Below are positions 1 to 10,400 of a stretch of 64,000 nt of DNA, one piece after another (position 1 is the first letter of the stretch; every line of letters starts with the position of its first letter). Below the pieces are notes generated by a model. It saw only the letters and a program-made list of their open reading frames with translations. It searched no databases and was not told the DNA's origin. This stretch comes from Bradysia coprophila. Taxonomy: Eukaryota > Arthropoda > Insecta > Diptera > Sciaridae. The stretch lies in assembly GCF_014529535.1 (NCBI RefSeq), contig NW_023503294.1, forward strand, positions 1 through 64,000. Reading direction: 5' to 3'. Position numbers and translations under genes: made by a program.

Positions 1-1728
1 CCATCACAGCCGGAGCCTCGTAAAATTGAGGATTCAGAATCGAAAATAGACGAGAACTCGCTTGAACATCCGAAAGAGGACATCGCACCGGATACAACGT
101 CCGTGTTTTTCATAGAACCCTCAACCGGTTTCCGATTTGAGGCTAACGAGCCCACGTATATTGCCATTGAAAGTGTTTGGAATCACAAAAATTATTACAT
201 TAATCGTCAAGAGCCAATAACCGACATATTGAACATGAGTTGGGATGTTAGCGATTCAAACTGCTGGGAACATTTTCTGCACGATGATGATGTGGGTGAC
301 GATGAAACAGAAGGTAATGACGACGGGTCAGACGGCAAATATTTGGACATGCCATTTTCTTGGGTCAAACAGTTACACATAAGTAATTCGGAATTCGAGG
401 AACGATATCCTGGTGGTGAGAAATGCATCGACTACATGAGAACGAGGTATGAACGATTCGCACCGTTCAAAAATAAAAATGGTTTGATGACAAGGCTGAC
501 TACATTCGAGACACTCGACTATGAGAAGCCGTTACTTCGATGGGAATGGTACGAAAATCGATCGGATCTGTTGTACCTCATCAAAATAAACTACGAAACG
601 AACGAAATCGAAGAGTATTTTATAAAAGGCCGTTGTGACAGTCTCAAATACTACACATACGACACCGAAGACAAAAATCATAAAATTCTGGAATTTTATC
701 ACATCACCCGGGCGGATTCGTTGATGAAATTGGAAGTGGAGAATGACTACATCCGAGAACACTTCCATTCTCGACGGAATTGTCTGTACTTTCGGGAGTT
801 CAAAGTCGACGTGAAAACTGTTCGTGGGCAGAGTAATCGAGTGCTGGTTGAAGTCATCGAAAAGTACAATCGCAACAAAAGTAGAAAATTTAACCAAGAC
901 GTTGCTGTACGCCATGTGACCGACAGTGATATTTTCATTCAATACCAGTATGCAACGGACGCAGTCACAGCTACTACCAGACGTTTCATCAAACCACCTA
1001 AGCCGGACTATGGATGTGAATATATATTCGATATGTCCTACACAGAAGGATACAATTCCAGTTCCGTGCTGAAAGATCCGTCCCAGGTCGAATTGTATTT
1101 AATTTTCCTGCAGGAACTGCGTGAAGAGGAACGGTGCCGAAAGGACTATCGGCGTGTGTGCGAGGACATCAGCGATCTAATACAAGTGCGTCAGAACGAA
1201 TTGAACAATCCGCAATTGAAATTCAGCATTTTTGATCCGTTACGCAATGAAGCAGCGCGTCGAATACGAATGGCTAAATATGAAATGTTGAAAGAGCAAC
1301 ATGAACTGGCCATGCGCTCCGATCCGGATTATGTGGCACCATATTTGATCATCTACGGTAAGAACGAGCCGTTGAACGAAGAAGTATCGGAAATTGTTTT
1401 TCACGAATGTTTGGCCGAATTCAAATCGAAATTCCAGGACATTCGCATGGAATTGGAAGAGAAACTGTACGAATGCGACAAAGAATCGCAACAATTTAAG
1501 GTCTTCTTTACGAAATACGAAAATCAATTTAAGGACGAAGACTTTGAGCGATTTACGACTGAAGGTGAAAATATTGAGATCAATAAGGCCGTTATTCAAC
1601 ACCGACTCAAAGACATCAACGACGAATTCGAACTGAAATACGAAAATGTTAAAATGAAAGTCCTAAACGATCTGCGTCTTACGTTCAGTTCCGATTTCTA
1701 TTCTGCACAAACGAATTGCCAGAAATAA
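1..1728 (+). CDS. Drc7: Dynein regulatory complex subunit 7 (DRC7/CCDC135, Drosophila lobo), 5'-partial
   Basis: DRC7 is a subunit of the nexin-dynein regulatory complex, which links outer doublets and controls dynein in motile cilia and sperm flagella. The frame is open from base 1 to the stop at 1726-1728 (575 codons). The GTG at 103 is internal, so the gene begins upstream of the window. Seen: the family signature EPSTGFRFEA followed by WNHKNYYIN (codons 37-65), an acidic low-complexity patch (about codons 95-112), LDMPFSWVKQLHIS, PGGEKCIDY, and a long charged, probably coiled-coil C-terminus. Known vertebrate DRC7 is about 870 residues, so this is roughly the C-terminal two thirds and lacks the N-terminal transglutaminase-like region. 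No intron is visible in this part. An AATAAA (1724-1729) overlaps the stop codon. Identification is from remembered family motifs; confidence is high for the family. Confidence 0.9.
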   Translation, partial: PSQPEPRKIEDSESKIDENSLEHPKEDIAPDTTSVFFIEPSTGFRFEANEPTYIAIESVWNHKNYYINRQEPITDILNMSWDVSDSNCWEHFLHDDDVGDDETEGNDDGSDGKYLDMPFSWVKQLHISNSEFEERYPGGEKCIDYMRTRYERFAPFKNKNGLMTRLTTFETLDYEKPLLRWEWYENRSDLLYLIKINYETNEIEEYFIKGRCDSLKYYTYDTEDKNHKILEFYHITRADSLMKLEVENDYIREHFHSRRNCLYFREFKVDVKTVRGQSNRVLVEVIEKYNRNKSRKFNQDVAVRHVTDSDIFIQYQYATDAVTATTRRFIKPPKPDYGCEYIFDMSYTEGYNSSSVLKDPSQVELYLIFLQELREEERCRKDYRRVCEDISDLIQVRQNELNNPQLKFSIFDPLRNEAARRIRMAKYEMLKEQHELAMRSDPDYVAPYLIIYGKNEPLNEEVSEIVFHECLAEFKSKFQDIRMELEEKLYECDKESQQFKVFFTKYENQFKDEDFERFTTEGENIEINKAVIQHRLKDINDEFELKYENVKMKVLNDLRLTFSSDFYSAQTNCQK

Positions 1729-2379
1729 ATGCGCTTCCAAAAAAATAACAGCTTACTTTGTAGGAACTGTAGGAACTGTTCATTCGTTCCTTTCTCATTT
1801 GTCTTATTCAATACGATGAAATAGATATGAAATGAAGTTAAGTGTCATTAGAAAGGTAATGGCATTTACTTTCTGGGCAAACAGGGTCTTAATGCAAAAA
1901 TTCATCCAAACTGAAAATGTGCAGTTGAAGTTTTCAACGAAAAAAGTCTGAAAACTTACACTTACCGAAATTTCTCTAGTGGACTTTCTTAGGCTGAAAA
2001 AGGGCCTAATCGTGCATCTTAGAAAATGGTTATAACGATGATTGTTCTGTATCGATTCCTGATTCTAAAATGATGAGGGGCCAAGACGGCAGCTCAATGG
2101 TTCTCTGGTGAGCGGCCGTTATGTAACTTTTTTTTCTATGATTTTTCATTCTAAAGCGAGAAGAGATATCAATCCACTTCCAAAGGATAAGTTTTAGAGA
2201 AAAGTCTAAAAATTTATTTTTTGACATTTGAATCCAAAATGGCGGAAAAAATTGGTCAAAGTCGAAAAATATTTATTCCTCAAAGGAAAATCTCTGAAAC
2301 CGATAGAAAGACTGTAAATTCGCAAAAATTTTCTTCAAAAGGTTTATAGAGAGTTTAAAGAGCTACGTTTTCGTTTTTT
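1729..2379. other. Intergenic, with a decayed repeat fragment
   Basis: No gene seen. Bases about 1845-1975 are a diverged copy of the inverted-repeat family found at 8590-9455: they share the CATTAGAAAGGTAAT block, the GTTGAAGTTTTCAAC block and the following GAAAACTTACACTT. The remainder is AT-rich without recognisable structure. Confidence 0.6.
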
Positions 2380-3403
2380 AGACCCGTATGAAGTACAAAG
2401 TGGCTTATAGGATTACGATGCCGTGTGTAATTGATGGATTTCGAAGCAGACGGTAAGGGCAAAGTGTTTGCCTATGTTCATAGATGACGAATCCACAATA
2501 AAAATTTTGTCTGTCCTTCTGTCCGTCTGTCCTTCTGTCCGTCTGTCCGTCACGTCGATATCTTGAGTAAATCAAATCCGATTTCAAATTTTTTTTTCCC
2601 TGAAAGATAGTCGAAATAGTGAGGCTAAGTTCGAAGATGGGCATATTCGGGTCGGCCCTTCGTGAGTTAGGGCCACCTAAGTGATTTAAGGTCTTTTGGT
2701 GATATTTTTGGCAAAACAAACGATGGAAATGTAAATGACATGGCAAGTGATAGGTATTGTCAATACCAATCCAGGAAAAAAAAGTTTTTTAAAATCGGGT
2801 GAGTGGACCGTGAGTTAGGGCCTTAGAAGTGAAATCCTACTAGGGCCCTATGTGTATTTTACATAGAACTCGAGTAAATTTCATCCGTTTTTCGTAATTT
2901 TTGTTTGATTTGGAAGGTAATCGAAGGCCGCATAGAATGTTGTTGAAAACAAATTAAATTTGGGACCTGGGACTAAGCCGCTACTAGGGCCCTATGTGTA
3001 TTTTACATAGAACTCGAGTAAATTTCATTCGTTTTTCGTAATTTTGGTTTCATTTGGAAGGTAATCAAAGGCCGAATAGAATGTAGTTGAAATTTTTTTT
3101 AAATTTGGGTCCTCGGACTGAGGCCGATACTAGGCCCTATGAGTATTTATACTCAAAAAAATTAAAATTTTAGGGCGATTTGAAATTTTTGTTTCATTTG
3201 AAAGGAACGTCGTACGGGGCTTCGTAATTGCGCTATGCGCAATTTTTAAGATGTACACAATTCATAATAATTTTACTTTAACTACATTAACCGGCTTACG
3301 GTCAAAGTAGGGTGACAGACGCACTAGGGTCACGTACGCAATAGATATACGGGTTTGTACGGGGCTCAGTCGCAGCAAACGCTCCGACTGTTCTGATGGC
3401 TCG
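2380..3403 (+). mobile_element. Tandem-core repeat element, copy 1 (short, about 3 core units)
   Basis: Shortest of five copies of one family in the window. The head begins AGACCCGTATGAAGTAC (other copies AGCCCCGTACGAAGTAC), followed by a GTCTGTCC/GTCCGTCT microsatellite (2508-2551) and a conserved stretch to about 2835. The core is about three units of roughly 147 bp, each containing TAGGGCCCTATG, an ACTCGAG box and a TTTGGAAGGTAATC box. The tail holds the perfect palindrome AATTGCGCTATGCGCAATT (3226-3244) and ends TGTTCTGATGGCTCG. No long ORF and no transposase domain were seen, so it is non-autonomous. The class is uncertain; the plan of conserved ends with a tandem core and subterminal palindrome recalls Helitron-like DINE-1/HINE elements, but no target-site signature settles this. 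Confidence 0.75.
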
Positions 3404-4203
3404 TTTATTTATTGAAATCGGACAGCTCGTTCCGGAGATATGTCCGTAACAGTGAATTCACCACATGTTCTTCACGTCAAAATACATTTAGAGTAAATAA
3501 TCACACGCTCCATGACAATCGACCTAAAGTTGTATTTTCTGTAAATTTTAGTAACTCAAGGCATAACCGAGTTTCATATTTTCACGGAAACATGCTCCCT
3601 GTTCTAGAATTTAAGGATTTTGAAGGATCTCTGAGTTTTTTTTGGATTCTCTTCAGGATTTATTGAACTGTTGAGGTGGTAGTGGGTCAGTTCCTAAATT
3701 ATGTCACTGCATATGCACAATATGTTCCCAGCTCTAGAACGTAAGTATTATGAAGGATATCTGAGGTTTTATTGGGTTCCCTTCTGGACTTTTTGGATTG
3801 TTGAGGTTATGTTATGTTAGTTTTACCACTTTACATGGTATATCATGCTATCAGTTCTAGAATTTGAGTAATTTGAAGGATTTGTCAAGTTTTTCTGGGT
3901 TTCTGGGTTTCTTGCCCCGGACCAAGGTATTTCCGATAAAAATGCAGACCAATTGACTCAACTTACAATTTACTTACTCACCATCAGTTACTAATTATAA
4001 GCACAAATTATCGCTTAAAAACTAATTTTATCTTAAATTAAAAACGGAAAATTAATTCACAAACTCAATACAACATGCTATACGGACATTAACATTGTGT
4101 CAGTACTTAATATCGGTTCTGCCATCATCAGTCCCCCGTTCCATATAACATTTGATATTGGAACAGAAATGGTTGTCGATCTGTGCGCGGGCCCATTGAT
4201 TCT
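3404..4203. repeat. Three degenerate direct repeats of about 125-131 bp; otherwise featureless
   Basis: Three related blocks start near 3602, 3733 and 3858. Each runs from a CTAGAA motif through TTGAAGGAT-like sequence to a T-rich stretch with GTTGAGGT (clear in the first two). They are strongly diverged. The 84-codon ORF at 3412-3666 has no recognisable domain and overlaps this repeat, so it is not called as a gene. Bases 3930-4203 are AT-rich and contain the expected 3' flank of the BCL7 gene on the minus strand; no clear AATAAA was found. Confidence 0.5.
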
Positions 4204-4754
4204 TTAAATAATTTTATTGAAATTTCCTTGAGAGTTTGAGTCTTCCGAAAACGGCATGCTCGACACAAATTCGGTCGGGCCTTGTGAATCACTAACCATG
4301 GAAAAGCCTGCAATTGACAAAATCATATTCACAATCAACGTGTTCCCACTTCCGTCAAAAGATTTATCATTCCGACGTGCTAACTCACAAGTATTCGAGT
4401 CCTCCGTTGTTATTCCGAAATTGGACGACTGATGTGAGTTCGAATGCTCTGTATTCGATTTTGTGTTCTCCTTGTTTTCGGTTTTCAGAATTTTCTTTTT
4501 CTGTTCGATGTTCGATGAAATTGGAACCCATTTGAAGATTTTCATTGTTGTGTCGCCAATGTTTACCCATTTCTTTTCCCTGCGAAAATGTAAACAAAAT
4601 TTGGACTATCAGAAAATCTGTGGCGAACATTTTCCATCGACATAAGTCATTTTGTATATATGTACCAATGTCTAACTTTGTCGACCGCTAGCATAACTCT
4701 TTTAATATCATCCTTGGCGCGACTTCGCGTTTCTGCACGTACTGATCGGGACAT
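4204..4754 (-). CDS. BCL7: BCL7 family protein (SWI/SNF-BAF complex subunit)
   Basis: BCL7 proteins are small nucleosome-contacting subunits of SWI/SNF (BAF/PBAP) chromatin remodellers. Two exons: 4754-4666 and 4579-4204 (minus strand), with GT-AG splicing across an 86-bp intron. The junction restores the family motif [13 protein letters not shown]. Total is 465 nt, 154 aa. Exon 1 encodes [19 protein letters not shown], almost identical to the known family N-terminus, which fixes the start. Exon 2 continues [10 protein letters not shown] and then a low-complexity, Ser/Asn/Glu-rich tail. In vertebrates the family is about 200-230 aa, with conservation confined to the first 50 residues, so the shorter tail is not alarming. 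The gene is convergent with Drc7 and divergent from Zdhhc8. The identification relies on an exon shorter than most ORF cut-offs plus the junction motif. Confidence 0.93.
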
Positions 4755-5176
4755 TTTTACGTAGACAAAGACTAGCTAAATTTCTTTTACACAACAATAT
4801 TGCCGTAATTACAAAATCTTATTCAACAAACACACTTTCCGTATACACATCAACAACACGAAGCAAAATTGAGAGACATTCAAAAAATGAATTCAAAGAT
4901 GGCTTCGACGGCTTCGACACATCTCTAGTACGTGTTTGACATTAAACGGAATGAAATGAGCGCGAATGATTTAAAAATTTAAAAATTAATAAAACAAATT
5001 GTAGATGAATCGTATGTACCGATCATTTTATCGCGATATTACTGTCGTATATTAAATATAGCCAGCCACACGACTTCTAGAAATAGTTAACTGCTTTGTG
5101 GAACAGCACGGAACGTTTCTGACCTCGGCTATAAAGTGAAACAATCCATCAAGACAAGGTAAGTATGTATTAGGCT
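4755..5176. other. BCL7 upstream region
   Basis: Non-coding region upstream of the BCL7 start codon, expected to hold its promoter and 5' UTR. I see no defined TATA box or initiator that I would defend, and no repeat of the families described elsewhere. Confidence 0.4.
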
Positions 5177-5184
5177 GGAATAGC

Positions 5185-5417
5185 CAAGGTTCTGAAAGAA
5201 CAGGTTAAGACACTTTCGAGTTGATCACGAAGGCGTTGTGATCAAAATTTTCCTGTAGCGCCAACTAGGTTTGGAAAATTTTATATGACGATTTCAACTT
5301 AACAAAAAGAAAATTTGTTTTCAAGTTGACTTTTCAAACAATATACATGTCTGAATTGTCAAGATTTGTGTTTCACCCGCCTTCGTAAGTGTCTTAACCT
5401 GTTCTTTCAGAACCTTG
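5185..5417. mobile_element. hAT-like MITE with perfect 8-bp target-site duplication
   Basis: The ends are inverted repeats beginning CAAGGTTCTGAAAGAACAGG and ending with its complement (about 28 bp, continuing through GTTAAGACAC). It is flanked on both sides by GGAATAGC (5177-5184 and 5418-5425). An 8-bp duplication with a CA..G start fits the hAT superfamily. At 233 bp with no ORF, it is non-autonomous. Confidence 0.85.
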
Positions 5418-5491
5418 GGAATAGCACTCAATGTGGTTCGAGCTTTACATGTCACATATTATTTGAAGACATGCATGAAATAGTAAAGCCA

Positions 5492-5565
5492 TACAAGGTT
5501 CTGAAAGAACCAGGTTAAGACAACTCTGAGTTGATCACGAAGGCGGTGACACACAAATTGAGTTC
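5492..5565 (+). mobile_element. Single-ended fragment of the same hAT-like MITE family
   Basis: Starts CAAGGTTCTGAAAGAACCAG and matches the left end of the element at 5185 through GAGTTGATCACGAAGGCG. It then loses similarity, and no right terminus was found downstream. Confidence 0.65.
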
Positions 5566-5673
5566 AGCGGCTACAAAGTTTATATTGTAGCTTTTGTTTT
5601 TTTAACTTTCGTCACAAGTAGGCAGCATATAAAACTTAATACGTAACTCTTTCAGCCTCCTTAATCGATACGT

Positions 5674-6080
5674 AAATAACTATTTCATGTGTCGGGGCCG
5701 AAAATGAGGGAGTTTCGATATTTTTCTCAGGTTTTCGACCCCTTACATGAAAATTTTTTTGAGTATCTGTTTTGGACGATTGATTTTAGGCACTTTCGCA
5801 TGTAGCCCTCACTTCGTTAGGGCTACAACAAGCGAAATTGCCTAAAAACAATCGTCCAAAACAGATACACAAATAACTATTTCATGTGTCGGGGCCGAAA
5901 ATGAGGGAGTTTCGATATTTTTCTCAGGTTTTCGACCCCTTACATGAAAATTTTTTTGAGTATCTGTTTTGGACGATCGATTTTAGGCACTTTCGCATGT
6001 AGCCCTCACTTCGTTCGGGCTACAACAAGCGAAATTGCCTAAAAACAATCGTCCAAAACAGATACACAAATAACTATTTC
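5674..6080. repeat. 197-bp tandem duplication containing a hairpin
   Basis: Two nearly identical units (5674-5870 and 5871-6067) plus the first 13 bases of a third. Each unit contains two inverted repeats: ATGTGTCGGGGCCGAAAA with a diverged complement near TTCGACCCCTTACAT, and GTATCTGTTTTGGACGAT with its complement ATCGTCCAAAACAGATAC. The two units differ at only a few positions, so the duplication is recent. Confidence 0.85.
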
Positions 6081-6305
6081 GAGAGAACGCGCGAGTAAAT
6101 TTGTTCGTACAAAGAAACTTGATTTTTGGAATCTTTTATGCAAAATACCCAGTACACTCTAATGTGAAACTAACTCTATGAGAAATTTCATCTGTCATAT
6201 AGGAGAAAAGGTGTAAAAAGTAGGTATAGTGAAATAGGTTAAGAAATATCAATGCTACTACATTCTCTAATTTTTAGACCCGTACGAAGCGGTCTTATCT
6301 GACCA

Positions 6306-6396
6306 TTTAGAGAGCAACGTAAAGGTGACAGATGCATAATTACAACTCAAATCGGAATTGTAATTGTGCATCTGTCACGTTTACGTTGCTCTCTAA
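6306..6396. mobile_element. Short foldback element (about 90 bp)
   Basis: Near-perfect palindrome: left arm TTAGAGAGCAACGTAAAGGT and GACAGATGCA, right arm its complement ending CGTTGCTCTCTAA, with a short central spacer. No clear target-site duplication was read. Confidence 0.6.
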
Positions 6397-6415
6397 CTCA
6401 TCAGTTTGTAACATT

Positions 6416-6546
6416 TAGGTTATTGTTCCAAGCAACTGTAAACACGAATTTTCAACGAACACGATTTCATCCACAGATGAGGTTATGTCTCTATGGATGA
6501 AATTTGAAAGTAATTTGACCATTCGTATAGCTTTGGAACAGACCTA
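6416..6546. mobile_element. Diverged MITE, TAGGTTTGTTCC family
   Basis: Begins TAGGTTATTGTTCC and ends GGAACAGACCTA, with the subterminal TTTCATCCACAGATG and ATGGATGAAATTTG boxes seen in the better copies at 6720, 23660 and 34084. Shorter and more diverged than those. Confidence 0.65.
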
Positions 6547-6719
6547 TCGAACTCGGATCCCTTCTCGGGATTACTTGAAGTAACTGCGACCGAGTTCGAA
6601 GGTATGAGCAATATATCGGTTGAGTAGGTCTAGAGATTGGGGTCGGAAAAAAAGTAATTTTATAGGGCTGGTCAGCTTTTTAGGGTCGAACGACGAAAAA
6701 GTGCAATTTAAGAGGGCTA

Positions 6720-6921
6720 TAGGTTTGTTCCAAATAACTCTAAACCCGAACTTTGACAACACGAACGCTGACGATTTCATCCACAGAGATGAACATAACC
6801 TAAACGTCAACAAATTTCTTTGTAAATTTTTCGTTAAAATTTTCGTCAACCTGAAAGTTGAGGTTAAGTTGCCTTCTGTGGATGAAATTTGACATTTCAA
6901 AATGACCTTGGAACAAACCTA
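6720..6921. mobile_element. MITE, TAGGTTTGTTCC family, TA target site
   Basis: 202 bp with terminal inverted repeats TAGGTTTGTTCC / GGAACAAACCTA, flanked by TA on both sides. Subterminal inverted boxes ATTTCATCCACAGA and TCTGTGGATGAAAT. The TA duplication suggests Tc1/mariner-type mobilisation. Overlapping ORFs of 90 and 109 codons on opposite strands are by-products of the inverted structure. Confidence 0.8.
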
Positions 6922-7109
6922 TAGGTTTCTTCCATCGTACGGTCAAAACGAATTTTGACAGGCCGAAAACAACCGACCGTCATCCACAGAAGCAAACATA
7001 ACCGCAACTTAAACAAATTTGTTTGTTAAAACTTCAAAGTGAGGTTGTGTTGGTTTCTCTGTGGATGACGGGGATGACGATTGATTTGAATGGCCTTGGA
7101 AGAAACCTA
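6922..7109. mobile_element. MITE, TAGGTTTCTTCC variant, directly abutting the previous one
   Basis: 188 bp with ends TAGGTTTCTTCC / GGAAGAAACCTA and inner boxes GTCATCCACAGA and TCTGTGGATGAC. It starts at the TA that flanks the preceding MITE, so the two are head-to-tail with no spacer. Both ends differ from the main subfamily by the same compensatory base (G to C in the repeat), marking a separate subfamily. Confidence 0.75.
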
Positions 7110-7476
7110 TTCAGTTATCACTTTTCCCAATTTTAATAAGAGATAACAATAACAAAAAGGGAAGCTTAAACGAACACACTAAAATATGCAGTGTTGCAGT
7201 GTAGTTTCAAGATACCTGACATTTTATCGACCAGCTAGCGTACACTATTCGTACGGGTCCCTTCTTATGTTTACGATAAAACTTTGACATTATTGTGACA
7301 TTTCAAAATGAAAGCTGCACACAGCGGCCATGTTCTTGTCTACCGAGTAAAAAAATCGAGTAAAAACTTGTGATATCAAAAAAGTGAATTTGAAAGAACA
7401 AAATTTTCTAATTTTTCCATCAAATAAGTGCTATTCAATCTGATTTATGACTAGTTAGTTGGACCAAGTTCACATA
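7110..7476. promoter_or_regulatory. Putative Zdhhc8 promoter / 5' UTR region
   Basis: The 370 bp between the MITE cluster and the Zdhhc8 start codon. No repeat or ORF is recognisable. It is assigned as promoter/leader by position only; the transcription start cannot be read from the sequence, and a non-coding first exon further upstream is possible. Confidence 0.3.
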
Positions 7477-10400
7477 ATGCCAAAATGCGATGTCAAAACA
7501 AGATATATCCCAGCGACGTTCGCATGGACAATCTTGTTGGGCACAACTTTCCTGTTTTTCTATTATCCGTAAGTTGATATTACAAAAAAAAATTGTGTGC
7601 AATTTTTCGCCTCTCGGTAAATCTGATTGCAATGACCGTACTGATTACAAGTGACTGGTAAATCGGCATTTCATTTGAATCAAATTCGGTGTGAAAATCG
7701 TCAGGAATTTTAATGAACATTTTGAGGAGTGTTGTACGAAGTCGATTGCATTATTTTGGTAGTAGACATGATTGAAAATAAATATTCCATCTTTGGATAA
7801 CTACAACAACATACAACAACATAAAAAATCGACTATGCAGTCGCCTTGAAAAAAAAAGAGTTCTCCAGGGCAGATTTGTGGATATCACAGGGGTGTAACT
7901 TAGAACAATTTTTATTGTCGCTGCTTAGAACATTTTTGATTTTTGTACCAGCCCTGTTGAATGTTGTTCAAAAACAATCGTTTTTTAATTTTCTGTTATA
8001 GTTTTCGGCAACAACGATTTTCTGTTATAGTAACTTTTAATTGTCTTCTTCGGCAATTGCCTAACATCGATGGTATTTTACGACAAATTTTATGGTAAAG
8101 TGATGCAATTGCAACTCGAATTAACAGCTTGAATGTGTGGAGTATCCCACCGAAACGTTCAGTAAATTGTTTCGTGTTTTTGTTTATATTTATTTGAACG
8201 GAAAGTATTTACCTTTTGCAATTCTACTTTAATCAAAATTCATTCCGTTTAATTCATCAACCTTCAGCCGTACTGTATCCCATTACAGACATTGACCTTC
8301 GCGAAATTTTAATTTTATTTAGAATTCCCAAATTAAAACAGGGGGTGGTGATGATGGTCGATACATTTGACTTTTTTTTGTGTCTACCACTAAAATCGCA
8401 TAAACTTTGTTCGGTGGATAGGCCTGCATTCAACACGAATAATGACTGATAGAGAAATAAAAATTGTGTGTCGCAAACACTTGGATTGTAAACAATAACG
8501 GTTAAGTGAAAATTGACGTGGAAAAGGAAAAGTTGTCATTCATTCTCGTGTCTAAATTTAAACATTTTGCAAATGATACCCACTTTCGCTTTGAGGGATT
8601 CTTCTGAAAAACAGCAGACCGAAATCGGACGCGTTTTCTATCAAAAGCCGAAAACATGCACTTACAAAAATTTCTCCAGTTACACGAGCCGTACAGGGTC
8701 GTGTGGGATGTCATTAGAAAGGTAATTGCATGCATTTTCAGGGTCTTATTGGGTTTAAAATTCATCCACACTGAGATATACACAGTTGAAGTTTTCAACC
8801 AAAAAAAGACTGAAAACTTACACTTTTCTTACAGACATTTCTCGAGATACACGAAACGTACATGGTTGTGTGGGGTGTCATTAGAAACGTAATTACATGC
8901 ACTTTCAGGGCAAATAGGGTCTTGGGGCTTAGAAGTATCTGCGACGAATTATGAGAAGTTGAAATGTTTAAGTGCTTATATTGAATCTTAGATGCCGCCA
9001 AACTTCCGTTAGTTCTACTTTCCCTGAAAGTATATGCAATTACCTTTCTAATGACACCCCACACGACCCTGTACGTTTCGTGTACTTCGATAAATTTCTG
9101 TAAGAAAAGTGTAAGTTTTCAGTCTTTTTTCGGTTGAAAACTTCAACTGTACATATCTCAGTGTGGATGAATTTTTAACCCAATAAGACCCTATTTGTCC
9201 TGGAAGTACATGCAATTACCTTTCTAGTGACACCCCACACGACCCTGTACGGCTCGTGTAACTGGAGAAATTTTTGTAAGAAAAGTGCAAGTTTTCGGTT
9301 TTTGATGACCTCACACCAGCCACACAAACTTCGAAGAATTTTTTTGAAAGTGGTTTTGGCTTCTGGGGTCGAATACCTTACTGGGCACATATAAAAAATT
9401 CCAATAGAAAATGCGTCCGATTTCGGTCTACTGTTTTTCAGAAGAATCCCTGTTTCTGTCTCTATTGTTTTGCTGACAATAATATTTAGCTCGATTGTTG
9501 TGATTTTCATCAGCAATTTTCAATGGAATTGTTCCATTGAGTTCATACTTTCGAGTTGATTTGGACGTTGAAATTAGGACTAACACAAGTACGGCAGAGT
9601 AAAACCAGGCAGAAGCACTTGATTTGACTAGGGATACTGAATTATCTAGTAGCCATATACTTCAATGAAAGTAAATGGATAGGTATGGCCAAACGTTCAA
9701 ATTTGTTCTAGCCGGAGCACATACGGATTTGCATGGCGCCACCTCAAACGAACTCATTTCTAGTGCAAATTTCCACTAGAAATGAGTTCGTTTGAGGTGG
9801 CGCCATGCAAATCCGTATGTGCTCCGACTTGTATGGACTGGCCATACCTACTTATCTACTTTCATTGATATACTTTGCGAATGAAATTAATAAAACTGTT
9901 CCAGTGTTCAATTGAGTTCATTTTCATACTATGGTCAAGTCCCTTATTTTGACATTCGTAAAGTGAATGAGTCCTGCATGGGCTTACTATGCAGTGGCGT
10001 AATTTTCATTAAATTGTAACAAGAACCTCTCCGAAATCTGCCGGTGATTCTTCGCAGTCATCTCATCTTTTATATAAAATGTTACGGGCAAATCTTTTGA
10101 AGCTAACGCTTTAACTTGGTAGTCAATATTGTCCTTCTTTTCCCATTTTTTGTTGTTTTAATTACTGTTCTCAATAAAACACAAACAAGAATAGACCGGC
10201 TGAAGCCTGGTGAGTCTTTTTTCATATTTTTTTAAAATTTCTGTTTCCAATTCGGCACAAGTGGGTGAGTCAGCTACTATGGATTATTCTATGGTGCCCT
10301 ACGATAACGCTGATTACAGCTGAGGAAGATCGTATACGTTTCATTTCATTTGTAATTAATTCAACTGGCATTAGAAATAAAAACAATTTCTGTTTACTAC

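Noticed and set aside
103..105. GTG at 103 as the start of the Drc7 ORF
   Set aside because: The frame is open to base 1 and the protein family extends well upstream; nuclear genes rarely start at GTG.
6571..6900. Overlapping 109-aa and 90-aa ORFs on opposite strands
   Set aside because: They cover a MITE with inverted ends; no domain is recognisable.
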